From positions 62,001 to 126,000 of the forward strand of contig CAJTMW010000002.1 in the NCBI GenBank assembly GCA_910577275.1: a DNA stretch of 64,000 bases, read 5' to 3'. The stretch comes from an uncultured Lachnospiraceae bacterium. GTDB lineage: Bacteria; Bacillota; Clostridia; Lachnospirales; Lachnospiraceae. The stretch's first letter is position 1; every line of letters begins with the position of its first letter. This document shows, one piece after another, positions 1 to 8,281 of the stretch. The notes below the pieces were generated by a model that was not told the DNA's origin, ran no database searches, and worked only from the letters and a program-made list of their open reading frames with translations. The translations under genes were made by a program, and so were the position numbers.

Positions 1-1
1 G

Positions 2-220
2 CCGGAGGTAGTTTACGAGAGGCTAAAGGACGATAAGACCCGCCCTTTATTGCAGGTGGAAAATCCCCTTGACCAAATCCGCGGGCTTATGTCGGCGCGC
101 TCACCCATATACGAGGCATGTGCCGACGTGATTTTAGACGTGTCGGATATGAGCTTTGATGAAATATTGGAAAATATTGAAGAGAAAGGCGGTTATTGCT
201 ATGAAAATACTGGTAATTAA
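2..220 (+). CDS. aroK: Shikimate kinase, C-terminal part (cut by window start)
   Basis: The reading frame is open from base 2 and stops at 218-220. It encodes the last 72 residues of a shikimate kinase, which phosphorylates shikimate with ATP in aromatic amino acid synthesis. The visible part carries the lid-type motif TRPLL followed by SARSPIYEACADVILDV, which matches the family C-terminus (R-x-P-x-Y, then A-D). The Walker A end lies upstream of the window. The gene overlaps the start of aroQ by 20 bases, so the two are probably translationally coupled. The identification rests on the C-terminal motifs only. Confidence 0.8.
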   Translation, partial: PEVVYERLKDDKTRPLLQVENPLDQIRGLMSARSPIYEACADVILDVSDMSFDEILENIEEKGGYCYENTGN

Positions 221-647
221 CGGCCCGAACCTCAACTTCCTGGGAATCCGGGACAGGGAGGTGTACGGCGCAGAGGATTATGACTATCTTCTTAATTTAA
301 TAGGTAAGAAGGGGGAAGCCCTGGGCATTTCGGTGGAGGTTTTTCAGAGCAACCACGAGGGTGCGATTATAGACAGAATCCAGGACGCTTATTCTGACGG
401 GACGGACGGGATAGTCATCAACCCCGGCGCTTATACCCATTACAGCTATGCCATAAGGGACGCACTTGCCGACTGCCCCTTACCTAAAGTGGAAGTCCAC
501 ATTTCGGACATCAGCCAGAGGGAGGATTTCCGAAAGGTGTCGGTGACGGCGCCAGTGTGCGATAAGCAGATTTACGGGCACGGACTTGACGGCTATCTGG
601 AAGGGATTGACTGCGCTCTGGAGCTGAAAAAGCTGAAAAAATGCTGA
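201..647 (+). CDS. aroQ: 3-dehydroquinate dehydratase, type II
   Basis: A protein of 148 residues, normal for the type II family, which dehydrates 3-dehydroquinate to 3-dehydroshikimate. It opens with MKILVINGPNLNFLG, the signature of the family. The catalytic tyrosine lies in the REVYG segment, the asparagine in NPGAYTHY and the histidine in VEVHISDI. The start at 201 is preferred to the longer open frame at 156 because it begins the conserved strand and has AAAGGCGG ten bases upstream. It overlaps the end of aroK. A third pathway gene, aroA, lies near 16.3 kb in a separate operon. Confidence 0.95.
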   Translation: MKILVINGPNLNFLGIRDREVYGAEDYDYLLNLIGKKGEALGISVEVFQSNHEGAIIDRIQDAYSDGTDGIVINPGAYTHYSYAIRDALADCPLPKVEVHISDISQREDFRKVSVTAPVCDKQIYGHGLDGYLEGIDCALELKKLKKC

Positions 648-673
648 TTTCCGTTAATTTCCAAAGAAAGTGG

Positions 674-702
674 TTGAAATATATCGTTTTTTATTATAAA
701 CT
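674..702 (+). promoter_or_regulatory. Possible promoter of efp
   Basis: TTGAAA at 674-679 is followed after 17 bases by TAAACT at 697-702. An alternative -10, TATAAA at 695-700, has a spacer of only 15. The AT-rich gap between aroQ and efp supports a promoter here, but the -10 match is weak. Confidence 0.35.
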
Positions 703-742
703 AGTAAAGAATTATAACGTGAAAATTTAGGAGGAATATTTT

Positions 743-1300
743 ATGATATCTGCAGGTGATTTCAGAAATGGCGTAACCATTGAAGTGGATAACAATGTTT
801 ACCAGATTATTGAGTTTCAGCACGTGAAACCCGGTAAAGGCGCAGCATTTGTCAGAACCAAACTGAAAAACATCAAGAGTGGCGGCGTAGTGGAGAAAAC
901 TTTCAGACCTACTGAAAAGTGTCCGCAGGCACGTATTGACAGAAAAGATATGCAGTACTTATATGCAGACGGAGAACTGTATAACTTTATGGATGTTGAA
1001 ACATATGACCAGGTTGCACTGAACAGTGAAACTGTAGGCAGTGCGCTTAAGTTTGTCAAAGAAAACGAAATGGTAAAAATGCTCTCACACAACGGCAACG
1101 TATTTTCCGTAGAACCTCCTTTATTTGTAGAGCTGGAGATAATCGAAACCGAACCCGGATTTAAAGGCGACACCGCAACCGGCGCCACAAAGCCGGCAAC
1201 AGTGGAGACGGGCGCAACCGTAAATGTGCCTCTGTTCGTTGAGACCCATGATGTGATTAAGATTGATACCAGAACCGGCGAATATTTGTCAAGAGTATAA
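743..1300 (+). CDS. efp: Translation elongation factor P
   Basis: A protein of 185 residues, the usual length. EF-P binds between the P and E sites of the ribosome and rescues stalling at proline runs. The N-terminal KOW-like domain contains HVKPGKGAAF, with lysine 32 at the loop tip that is modified in some bacteria. Two OB-fold domains follow, with the typical FRPTEKCPQARIDRKDMQYLY segment, and the end is DTRTGEYLSRV. AGGAGG at 731-736 sets the start. The gene stands alone and is closed by a terminator, so it is probably monocistronic. No EF-P modification gene is visible in the window. Confidence 0.97.
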   Translation: MISAGDFRNGVTIEVDNNVYQIIEFQHVKPGKGAAFVRTKLKNIKSGGVVEKTFRPTEKCPQARIDRKDMQYLYADGELYNFMDVETYDQVALNSETVGSALKFVKENEMVKMLSHNGNVFSVEPPLFVELEIIETEPGFKGDTATGATKPATVETGATVNVPLFVETHDVIKIDTRTGEYLSRV

Positions 1301-1332
1301 AATAAAAACATCCCGTCAATAAAAAAGACCTG

Positions 1333-1365
1333 AAAGACAATGAATACAGCATTCATTGTCTTTTT
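1333..1365 (+). terminator. Rho-independent terminator after efp
   Basis: A perfect 13-bp stem, AAAGACAATGAAT with ATTCATTGTCTTT, has a five-base loop and runs into five T. It lies 33 bases after the efp stop codon. Confidence 0.9.
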
Positions 1366-1413
1366 CAATTTCTGAGAACATATTACACATCAAAAGAAAG
1401 AATGAGGAATTCT

Positions 1414-2415
1414 ATGAACCACATGTCAGTTAAATTCACGTCTTACACACAGGCTGTTTTAGAAAATCTAAGAGAAAAACTGGGGGATGATTACACCGTA
1501 TTTTCCAAAAGCATCCGCAAAAACAACGGCATTATCTGTACCGGAATTATTGCGAAAAAGGCGGGGCAGAATGTAAGCCCGGTGATATATATCGATAATT
1601 TATTCAGGGAAAATATCACGGAGCCTGAGATAAAAGAAATTTCAAACGCTTTATATGACGACTTTATAAGGGCGGAAAAAGAAAAGCTGATAGATTTAAG
1701 TGATTTTTCCGCCTTTGAAAGAGCAGGAGAAAGGCTGGCGTTTAAACTGATTTCCGCGGAAAAAAACAGCGAGCTTTTGCAGAAGGTTCCGCATAAAAGA
1801 TTTTATAACCTTGCCATGGTATTTTATTACACTGTGCCCGAGAAGGTGTTGGGGGTGAGTGCAACGATTCTGATTAAAAACAGCCATATGCGTCAGTGGG
1901 GAATCCGCATAAAAGAGCTGTACGAGACCGCTTTTGCCAACACGCCGGCCCTGTTTCCGGGAGTAGTTGACAGCATGGAAACAATTATGAGGGGTATGCT
2001 TGAGGATGAATGTGAAAAGGAAAAACCCGGCAAAAGAGGGAAGGAAAGCACAGAGCTCGACCTGTATGATGAGGACTGGGTAAAAGATTTGAGAACGGAG
2101 ATGGAAAACGACCTTTATGAACAGAAGCTTCCCATGTACGTGCTTACAAACAGGCAAAAAATGTATGGGGCGGCCTGTATGCTGTATCCCGGGCTTCTCC
2201 GTGATTTTGCCGCAAAAATAAAGCAGGATTTCTATATTCTTCCAAGCTCCGTCCACGAAGTGATTCTTGTTCCGGCCTGTGTGGATGCCACCGGAGAATC
2301 GCTTAAGGAAATCGTGACAGATATCAACCGGACGCAGGTGCCGGACGGCGAGGTATTATCAGATTCGGTATATTATTACAGCCGAAACAGAGATAAGATT
2401 TTATGGCTTTTATAA
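1414..2415 (+). CDS. DUF5688 family protein, function unknown
   Basis: A soluble protein of about 333 residues of the DUF5688 family, common in Lachnospiraceae and without known function. It begins MNHMSVKFTSYTQ and has an early segment, ENLREKLGDDYTVFSKSI, followed by VSPVIYIDNLF, both typical of the family. Many genomes carry several paralogues. No signal peptide or membrane segment is visible. The ATG at 1414 is preferred because GAGGA sits six bases before it; an in-frame ATG at 1402 has no good binding site. It lies alone between the efp terminator and a tRNA gene. Confidence 0.75.
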   Translation: MNHMSVKFTSYTQAVLENLREKLGDDYTVFSKSIRKNNGIICTGIIAKKAGQNVSPVIYIDNLFRENITEPEIKEISNALYDDFIRAEKEKLIDLSDFSAFERAGERLAFKLISAEKNSELLQKVPHKRFYNLAMVFYYTVPEKVLGVSATILIKNSHMRQWGIRIKELYETAFANTPALFPGVVDSMETIMRGMLEDECEKEKPGKRGKESTELDLYDEDWVKDLRTEMENDLYEQKLPMYVLTNRQKMYGAACMLYPGLLRDFAAKIKQDFYILPSSVHEVILVPACVDATGESLKEIVTDINRTQVPDGEVLSDSVYYYSRNRDKILWLL

Positions 2416-2455
2416 ATTAATTTAAGGTTTTCACAATTTTTTTATAAATGTGAAC

Positions 2456-2484
2456 TGGACAATTCCGAAAGCATATGGTATGAT
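2456..2484 (+). promoter_or_regulatory. Promoter of tRNA-Arg
   Basis: TGGACA at 2456-2461 and TATGAT at 2479-2484 are separated by 17 bases, with an extended TGG before the -10. The predicted start near 2491 is about 35 bases before the tRNA. Confidence 0.75.
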
Positions 2485-2615
2485 ATTCAAGGTGATGTAA
2501 CAAATTTGTAATATTTAACCCTTATGCACCCGTAGTCTAACGGATAGAACGAAGGCCTCCGACGCCTTTAATGCAGGTTCGATTCCTGTCGGGTGCATTT
2601 GCATCACCTTGAATA
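2484..2615. repeat. 14-bp inverted repeat enclosing tRNA-Arg
   Basis: TATTCAAGGTGATG at 2484-2497 and its exact reverse complement CATCACCTTGAATA at 2602-2615 bracket the tRNA. With transcription starting near 2491, at least seven base pairs (GGTGATG with CATCACC) could form in the precursor RNA. It may be a processing stem. No U-tract makes it a terminator. Confidence 0.7.
2526..2597 (+). tRNA. tRNA-Arg, anticodon CCG
   Basis: The acceptor arms GCACCCG and CGGGTGC pair perfectly. The anticodon arm is AAGGC-CTCCGAC-GCCTT, placing CCG in the loop, which reads CGG codons. The T arm CAGG-TTCGATT-CCTG is standard. The 3' CCA is not encoded. Its own promoter lies just upstream. Confidence 0.93.
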
Positions 2616-2697
2616 CAAAAGCATATATTTTTCTGGATGGAATTTGCTCTGGCAAATTCCAAAAATTTTTAAAACTATTTTTTAAGAAAGGATACCT

Positions 2698-4023
2698 ATG
2701 AAACATTCAGAGCAGAACAAAATGCATGTACTGATGTCAAAATTCATGACAGTCGGTGACTGGATTATGGACCATAACAAGATTGTAATGCCTCTTGTTC
2801 TTGTTGTTTGTGTGCTTATAACAATTATGGTGGCGGTGAACGCCAACAAAAGAGAGGCTTTGGAGAAAGAAGCGGAGCAGGCTGCCATAGCTCTGGCTTC
2901 CGACGAGTCCCTGGGGGCTTCTGATGAGCTGGAAATCCCTGATGTGCCGCTTGAGGAAAACGCCCACCCGGAAATCAACGATATGGTTCGTACTTATTAT
3001 AATGCACAGGTGGAAGGCGATATTGCGACAATCACTTCACTGAATGCTTATTTGAATGAAATTGAAACCATCCGTATGCAGGAGCTGAGCAAATATATTG
3101 ACTCCTATCCTACGCTGAACGTATATACCAAGCCGGGACTGGAGGAAAATACCTATGTGGCGTATGTGTGCTCCGAGGTACTCTTTACGGATGCCGAGGT
3201 TGCGCTTCCCGGTATGCAGACATACTATATCGGCCTGAATACGGAAGAAGGCAGCTTTATCAATGACGGAACCTATGACGATACAGTCTGGAATTATATC
3301 AAGCAGCTTACCCTCCAGGATGATGTGGTGGATTTGAACAATAAAGTAACTGTGGAGTATAACGAGCTGCTAGCCGAGGATGAGGAGCTTAATGAGTTTA
3401 TCGCCTATCTTCGGGAGAAAACAAACGAGGACGTGGGGGAAATCCTTGCAGCGGCGGAGGAGTCGCAGGCGGAGACGGAACCTGAGCCTGAAGCAGACGA
3501 GGAGAGCGGAGAAGGTGAAATCAGCCAGTCTGTGCTAAGGAAAGTAAAGGCCACGGATGTGGTTAATATCAGAAGCTCGGACAGCGAGGAAGCGGATAAA
3601 ATTGACAAGGCGCAGGTGGGGCAGGAGTTTACCCTGGTTGAGCAGAGGGAAAACGGCTGGAGCCAGGTGCGCTATAATGATAAGGACGCCTTTATCAAGA
3701 GCGAGTATTTAGAGCTGATATCGGAAGTGATTGTAGATGATAATACGCAGACCGCTTCCAATACTGATACGGAAGAGGCGGAGGAAGACGCAGCCCCGTC
3801 CCCTGCCCAGAAGCCGGCTTCCACATCAAAGGATGAGATTATCGGCACCGTTGAGGTAATTGAAAGCGTGAAGATTCGGAAGGGAGCCAGTACCGACTCG
3901 GAGTCCCTCGGAACCGTATTTGGCGGGGAGATACTGGACGTAATCATGAAGCAGGCCGACGGCTGGACGAAGATTAAGTATAAAGGCGAGATAGCTTACG
4001 TTAAGTCGGAGTATGTGGAGTAA
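2698..4023 (+). CDS. Membrane-anchored protein with two bacterial SH3 domains
   Basis: A protein of 441 residues. A short cytoplasmic N-terminus is followed by one membrane segment at about 29-48. Then come an extracellular helical and acidic region, a linker rich in Glu and Pro near 255-275, and two SH3_3-type domains at about 281-340 and 385-441. Each domain has the V-N/K-I-R-x-x-x-S pattern and ends in an A-F/Y-I/V-K-S-E-Y segment. Such domains usually bind peptidoglycan or other wall ligands, so an envelope role is inferred; there is no enzyme domain. AAGAAAGGA lies before the start codon. Confidence 0.75.
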   Translation: MKHSEQNKMHVLMSKFMTVGDWIMDHNKIVMPLVLVVCVLITIMVAVNANKREALEKEAEQAAIALASDESLGASDELEIPDVPLEENAHPEINDMVRTYYNAQVEGDIATITSLNAYLNEIETIRMQELSKYIDSYPTLNVYTKPGLEENTYVAYVCSEVLFTDAEVALPGMQTYYIGLNTEEGSFINDGTYDDTVWNYIKQLTLQDDVVDLNNKVTVEYNELLAEDEELNEFIAYLREKTNEDVGEILAAAEESQAETEPEPEADEESGEGEISQSVLRKVKATDVVNIRSSDSEEADKIDKAQVGQEFTLVEQRENGWSQVRYNDKDAFIKSEYLELISEVIVDDNTQTASNTDTEEAEEDAAPSPAQKPASTSKDEIIGTVEVIESVKIRKGASTDSESLGTVFGGEILDVIMKQADGWTKIKYKGEIAYVKSEYVE

Positions 4024-4149
4024 GGGCGGATGCCATACGGGGGATACCGGCGGAGATATACGGATGTACAGGCGCAGATAACACCGTTGCATGTTGTTTT
4101 TTGATGAAGCCGGACTGCATCATAAAGCATATGCGGAAATGAGGGAGAT

Positions 4150-5199
4150 ATGCTCGGAAAATTTAATGTCGGGATTATGGGAGCAGGAAACATAGCAGGC
4201 GTTATGGCCGATACGCTGAACAAAATGAAAGGCGTAAGGCTCTATGCCGTTGCGTCCAGAGAAAAGGTAAAGGCCGACGTCTTTGCCGGGAAATACGGAT
4301 GTAAAAAAGCCTACGGCTCTTATGAAGAGCTTGTAACAGATAAAAAGGCGGACCTGATTTACATTGCAACTCCCCATTCCGAGCATTTTGCAAATGCCAG
4401 ACTCTGCATTGAGCATGGCAAGCCGGTACTCTGTGAAAAGGCATTTACGGCAAATGCAGCGCAGGCGGAAGAACTGATAAAGCTTTCTGAGGAAAAAGGC
4501 GTTTTTCTTGCGGAAGCCATCTGGACCAGATATATGCCCATGCTTTCCACAATCCGGGAGGTGCTTGGCAGCGGCGTAATCGGAGAGCCCAAAACCCTCA
4601 CAGCCAATCTCGGATATGTAATCGACAATGTTCCCAGACTTTTGGAGCCGGCTCTGGCGGGAGGCGCTCTTTTGGACGTCGGCGTTTACACCCTGAATTT
4701 TGCCCTGATGCTGTTTGGCGGAAATATTGATAAAGTCGTATCAAACTGTACTTATACCAAAACGGGCGTGGATGAGCAGAACAGCATTACGCTGCAGTAT
4801 AAAGACGGAAAGGTAGCCCACCTAAACAGCTCCATCGTTTCTCAGAGCGACAGAAAGGGCATCATTTACGGCACGAAGGGTTTTGCTGTGGTGGAAAACA
4901 TCAACAATTTCGCCAGTATAACCGTCTACGATTCCTCCTATAAAAAAGCGGCTTTCTACAAAGCCCCGAAGCAGATATCCGGCTATGAGTATGAGGTGGA
5001 GGCCAGCATACAGGCAATCCGGGAAAAGAAGCTTGAATGCGAAGCAATGCCCCACAGCGAAATCCTGTATGTGATGAAGCTGATGGACAGCATCCGCAGA
5101 GACTGGAATATCGTATACCCCTTTGAAAGGCAGCAGGAAGATAAAGAGGAAGTCAAAGCAATCGGGCAGATAGAGCCTGACAAAAATACGGAAGAATAG
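4150..5199 (+). CDS. Gfo/Idh/MocA family oxidoreductase
   Basis: A protein of 349 residues. The N-terminal Rossmann fold has GAGNIAG at about residues 10-16, which binds NAD(P). EKAFTANAAQAEEL near residue 97 stands where the family has its EKP motif, and EAIWTRYMP follows. That combination resembles the dimeric dihydrodiol dehydrogenase/xylose dehydrogenase branch. The C-terminal half is the mixed sheet domain that forms the substrate site. The substrate cannot be told from the sequence and no sugar operon adjoins. The binding site GAGGGAG precedes ATG 4150. A terminator follows. Confidence 0.85.
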   Translation: MLGKFNVGIMGAGNIAGVMADTLNKMKGVRLYAVASREKVKADVFAGKYGCKKAYGSYEELVTDKKADLIYIATPHSEHFANARLCIEHGKPVLCEKAFTANAAQAEELIKLSEEKGVFLAEAIWTRYMPMLSTIREVLGSGVIGEPKTLTANLGYVIDNVPRLLEPALAGGALLDVGVYTLNFALMLFGGNIDKVVSNCTYTKTGVDEQNSITLQYKDGKVAHLNSSIVSQSDRKGIIYGTKGFAVVENINNFASITVYDSSYKKAAFYKAPKQISGYEYEVEASIQAIREKKLECEAMPHSEILYVMKLMDSIRRDWNIVYPFERQQEDKEEVKAIGQIEPDKNTEE

Positions 5200-5225
5200 A
5201 AAAATTAAATTCTGGTTAAACTAAG

Positions 5226-5256
5226 GCAGGATGGACAAATGTTCATCCTGCTTTTT
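5226..5256 (+). terminator. Terminator after the Gfo/Idh/MocA gene
   Basis: GCAGGATG at 5226-5233 pairs with CATCCTGC at 5244-5251 and is followed by five T. Confidence 0.85.
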
Positions 5257-5257
5257 G

Positions 5258-5416
5258 CGCGAGTAATGAGTCATGCGCGGGTGCTGGCACCCGCATCTGA
5301 CGAATGCCGCGACAGCGAGTCGAAGACGAGCGGCGTGGGAAAAGAGTCATGCGCAGGTGCTTGCACCTGCATCTGACGAATACCGCGACAGCGAGTCGAA
5401 GACGAGCAATATGTAG
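5258..5416 (+). repeat. Palindromic intergenic element, two tandem copies of about 76 bp
   Basis: The core runs from CGCGAGTAATGAGTCA to TCTGACGAATGCCGCGA. Between these lies a perfect hairpin, GCGGGTGC with GCACCCGC. The core is followed by CAGCGAGTCGAAGACGAGC. The second copy begins at 5344, 76 bases after the matching point of the first, with its own hairpin GCAGGTGC/GCACCTGC. The changed bases keep the pairing. Related copies occur near 13.0, 13.1, 21.8 and 55.4 kb. Confidence 0.8.
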
Positions 5417-5432
5417 AAAGGGGCGACGAAAA

Positions 5433-5864
5433 ATGAGAAACGACGACGTAAGAATTTTACAGGAAGTGCAGCGAAACACCAAAATGGCCATGAAGGCAAT
5501 CGATACCATAAGCGAAAAAATTTATGACGATGATTTATCCATGCATGTAGCGAGAGAATCCATGAAATATGCGGATATTTACAATAAGGCAACAGACAGG
5601 CTCCTTGACGGGAGAGCGCCTTCCTACAGGGAAACAGGGTTTCAGGACATGATGCTTAAGGGCGGAGTCCGCGCCAATACCATGCTCAACACAAGCCCCA
5701 GCCACATTGCGGAGCTGATGATTCAGGGCTCTAACAGAGGGCTTACAAGTATGTGGAAAGCGATTAACCACCATGAAAATGCCGGAAATACCTCTATGGA
5801 AGTGGCAAAAGAGCTGATGGATTTTGAAGAGAAGAATATTGAACGCTTAAAGAAATATCTGTAA
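5433..5864 (+). CDS. Small conserved helical protein, function unknown
   Basis: A protein of 143 residues that begins MRNDDVRILQEVQRNTKM. It is strongly helical and has no membrane segment or signal peptide. The pattern of long amphipathic helices, with a segment around GGVRANTMLNTSPSHIAELM, looks like a four-helix bundle similar in character to ferritin-like small proteins, but no metal-binding signature is evident. GAAAGGGG upstream supports ATG 5433. The longer open frame from 5304 is read-through of the tandem repeat and is not credible as coding sequence. Confidence 0.65.
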   Translation: MRNDDVRILQEVQRNTKMAMKAIDTISEKIYDDDLSMHVARESMKYADIYNKATDRLLDGRAPSYRETGFQDMMLKGGVRANTMLNTSPSHIAELMIQGSNRGLTSMWKAINHHENAGNTSMEVAKELMDFEEKNIERLKKYL

Positions 5865-5904
5865 TAAAATTTTCAACTTTTACAATTTAATTGCTTAAAG
5901 TATA

Positions 5905-5933
5905 TTGTGATTTTCAGAATTTTAGTATATAAT
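5905..5933 (+). promoter_or_regulatory. Promoter of gdhA
   Basis: TTGTGA at 5905-5910, a 17-base spacer and a perfect TATAAT at 5928-5933. The predicted start near 5940 leaves a leader of about 57 bases. Confidence 0.8.
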
Positions 5934-5996
5934 ACTTAAGGATTGTATACAAGAATACTATTTTACAATTATATTGAATTTGAGGAGGAAAAAGGT

Positions 5997-7331
5997 ATGT
6001 CATATGTTGATGAAGTGTTTCAAATGGTAGTAGACAAGAATCCTGCCCAGCCTGAGTTCCATCAGGCGGTAAAGGAGGTTCTTGAATCCTTAAGAGTTGT
6101 TATCGAGGCTAATGAGGAAGCTTACAGAAAAGACGCGCTGCTTGAGAGACTGGTTACACCTGAAAGACAGCTGTTATTCAGAGTTCCCTGGGTGGATGAC
6201 AAGGGACAGGTTCAGGTTAACAATGCGTTCCGCGTACAGTTTAACAGCGCAATCGGACCTTATAAGGGCGGGCTCCGTCTGCATCCCAGCGTAAATCTGG
6301 GTATTATAAAGTTCCTTGGCTTTGAGCAGATTTTCAAGAATTCCCTGACAGGTCTTCCCATCGGCGGCGGCAAGGGCGGTTCCGATTTTGACCCCAAGGG
6401 GAAATCAGACAGGGAAGTGATGGCCTTCTGCCAGAGCTTCATGACAGAGCTTTCCAAATACATAGGAGCGGACACGGACGTACCGGCAGGCGATATCGGC
6501 ACCGGCGCAAGGGAAATCGGCTATATGTTCGGACAATACAAGAGAATCAAAGGCGTTTATGAAGGCGTGCTCACCGGCAAAGGCCTCTCCTACGGCGGTT
6601 CCCTTGCAAGAACGGAAGCTACCGGCTACGGACTTTTATATCTGACAGAAGAAATGTTAAAATGCAACGGCAAGGATATTGCAGGCAAGACAATCGCGGT
6701 ATCAGGCGCCGGAAACGTGGCAATCTATGCAATTCAGAAAGCCCAGCAGTTAGGCGCAAAACCGGTGACATGCTCCGATTCCAGCGGATGGATTTATGAT
6801 TCCGAGGGAATTGACGTGGCCCTCTTGAAAGAAGTAAAGGAAGTAAAACGTGCGAGACTGACAGAGTATGCTGCCGCCCGTCCCAGCGCAGAGTATCACG
6901 AAGGGAAAGGCGTATGGTCCGTAAAAGTGGATATCGCGCTTCCCTGCGCAACGCAGAATGAACTGAATCTTGAGGATGCCAAAGCGCTTGTAGCTAACGG
7001 CTGCTTTGCAGTAGCGGAAGGCGCAAACATGCCTACCACCATGGACGCTACGGAATATCTGCAGGCAAACGGCGTTCTGTTTGCACCCGGCAAGGCTTCC
7101 AATGCAGGCGGCGTTGCAACCTCCGCACTGGAGATGAGCCAGAATTCCGAGAGGCTGAGCTGGACCTTCGAGGAGGTTGACAGTAAGCTGAAAGGAATCA
7201 TGGTCAACATTTTCCACAGCATGGATGAGGCTGCCAGGAAGTACGGAATGGAAGGCAATTATGTGGCAGGCGCCAATATTGCAGGATTTTTGAAAGTGGC
7301 TGAGGCCATGACGGCACAGGGGATTGTGTAA
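5997..7331 (+). CDS. gdhA: Glutamate dehydrogenase, NADP-type
   Basis: A protein of 444 residues, the size of the hexameric bacterial enzyme that interconverts 2-oxoglutarate plus ammonium and glutamate. GGLRLHPSVN and PIGGGKGGSDFDPKG carry the substrate-binding and catalytic lysines (lysine 126 in GGGKGG). The Rossmann domain has VSGAGNVA. The C-terminus includes NAGGVATSALEMSQN. The length and the long PIGGGKGG-SDFDPKGKSD segment point to the assimilatory NADP-dependent class. ATG 5997 follows GAGGAGG. It has its own promoter and stands alone, meeting a minus-strand gene tail to tail six bases downstream. Confidence 0.95.
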   Translation: MSYVDEVFQMVVDKNPAQPEFHQAVKEVLESLRVVIEANEEAYRKDALLERLVTPERQLLFRVPWVDDKGQVQVNNAFRVQFNSAIGPYKGGLRLHPSVNLGIIKFLGFEQIFKNSLTGLPIGGGKGGSDFDPKGKSDREVMAFCQSFMTELSKYIGADTDVPAGDIGTGAREIGYMFGQYKRIKGVYEGVLTGKGLSYGGSLARTEATGYGLLYLTEEMLKCNGKDIAGKTIAVSGAGNVAIYAIQKAQQLGAKPVTCSDSSGWIYDSEGIDVALLKEVKEVKRARLTEYAAARPSAEYHEGKGVWSVKVDIALPCATQNELNLEDAKALVANGCFAVAEGANMPTTMDATEYLQANGVLFAPGKASNAGGVATSALEMSQNSERLSWTFEEVDSKLKGIMVNIFHSMDEAARKYGMEGNYVAGANIAGFLKVAEAMTAQGIV

Positions 7332-7337
7332 GAGCCG

Positions 7338-8240
7338 TTAAGAGAAATCTTTAAAAGAGAAGGAAGCATCGCCAGGCCGGCATTCCATAAGCACCGACCT
7401 CGCCACATAAAGTCCCCCGTCCGCCCTTGTGGAGAGCGCCCACTTCACCAGTGTCATTTTCCCGCAGGCAATTTCAATGCAGGTGATACAGCGGGGATGG
7501 ACGCAGCTTCCGGTATTTATGTAGGACAAATCCCCGGGATTCAGTCTCGGCCTGTGGGTATGTCCGGTGATAAGCGACAGACCGTGATTTTTTGCATAGA
7601 GACTCAGCTTCTGCTCGGTTTTATCCTTGCGTTTATAATTTTTGGCGGCGCTGGTGGGGTCCAATACCCCGAAATGTTCTAAAGGCTTCCACAGATACCT
7701 GACAAGGAATCTTGTCAGCTTCCAGCAGGTGGAATTGAAAAAATCAGCCTGATGGCCGTGGGTGAGGTAAAGCCTGAAATCCTGGTTTGTATTTTCCAGA
7801 ATAAGACCCTCATAAAATGTAAGATTGGGGAACAGCGGTTTGTGGCACTGTGCGTCCGTACAGAAGTACGACGGACACACAGTGTCGCTGTAACCGCTTT
7901 TTTTCTTTTCCATATCATGGTTCCCGTAAATCAGATATAGCCTTCCGGCGTTATAAAACAGGGACAGGAGCCAGAACACATTGTTGTGGATTTCGATAAT
8001 CTGGCTCATTTTCCTGTTTTCCCAGAGCTCATCCCCGTCTCCCAGTTCGATATAGGTAAAACCGCAATCATAATAGTGCTTTAAGGCGGTAAAATAAAGA
8101 TTCTGGTTTTTCAGAAAATTATCGTTGGAATTTCCGCTGCCTCTGTGGCAGTCGCTGATAAGGACATAGCGGCTGCGCATGTGCAGGGGCAGTACGGGCG
8201 CATTATGGAAAGCGCGGGAAAGGCGGGAATCATAGCTCAT
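7338..8240 (-). CDS. Calcineurin-like metallophosphoesterase
   Basis: A protein of 300 residues with the full set of two-metal phosphoesterase motifs in order: SDCHRG, GDGDELW, GNHD, THGHQAD and TGHTHRP. The arrangement resembles UDP-2,3-diacylglucosamine diphosphatase-type enzymes, but a Gram-positive cell makes no lipid A, so the substrate is unknown. No signal peptide is seen, so it is probably cytoplasmic. It follows the DUF4474 gene with a gap of 41 bases and is probably co-transcribed with it. Confidence 0.85.
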   Translation of the reverse strand: MSYDSRLSRAFHNAPVLPLHMRSRYVLISDCHRGSGNSNDNFLKNQNLYFTALKHYYDCGFTYIELGDGDELWENRKMSQIIEIHNNVFWLLSLFYNAGRLYLIYGNHDMEKKKSGYSDTVCPSYFCTDAQCHKPLFPNLTFYEGLILENTNQDFRLYLTHGHQADFFNSTCWKLTRFLVRYLWKPLEHFGVLDPTSAAKNYKRKDKTEQKLSLYAKNHGLSLITGHTHRPRLNPGDLSYINTGSCVHPRCITCIEIACGKMTLVKWALSTRADGGLYVARSVLMECRPGDASFSFKDFS

Positions 8241-8281
8241 GAGGCCTCCTTAAAAAACGGGTGTTATGGTTTGAATGAAAC

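Noticed and set aside
817..1368. Minus-strand open frame of 183 codons opposite efp
   Set aside because: It is a shadow of efp in the antisense frame and crosses a terminator; Ser/Thr/Val-rich with no family match.
5304..5432. N-terminal extension of the small helical protein at 5433
   Set aside because: It translates the tandem palindromic repeat, has no ribosome site, and the composition is Arg/Cys/His-rich read-through.
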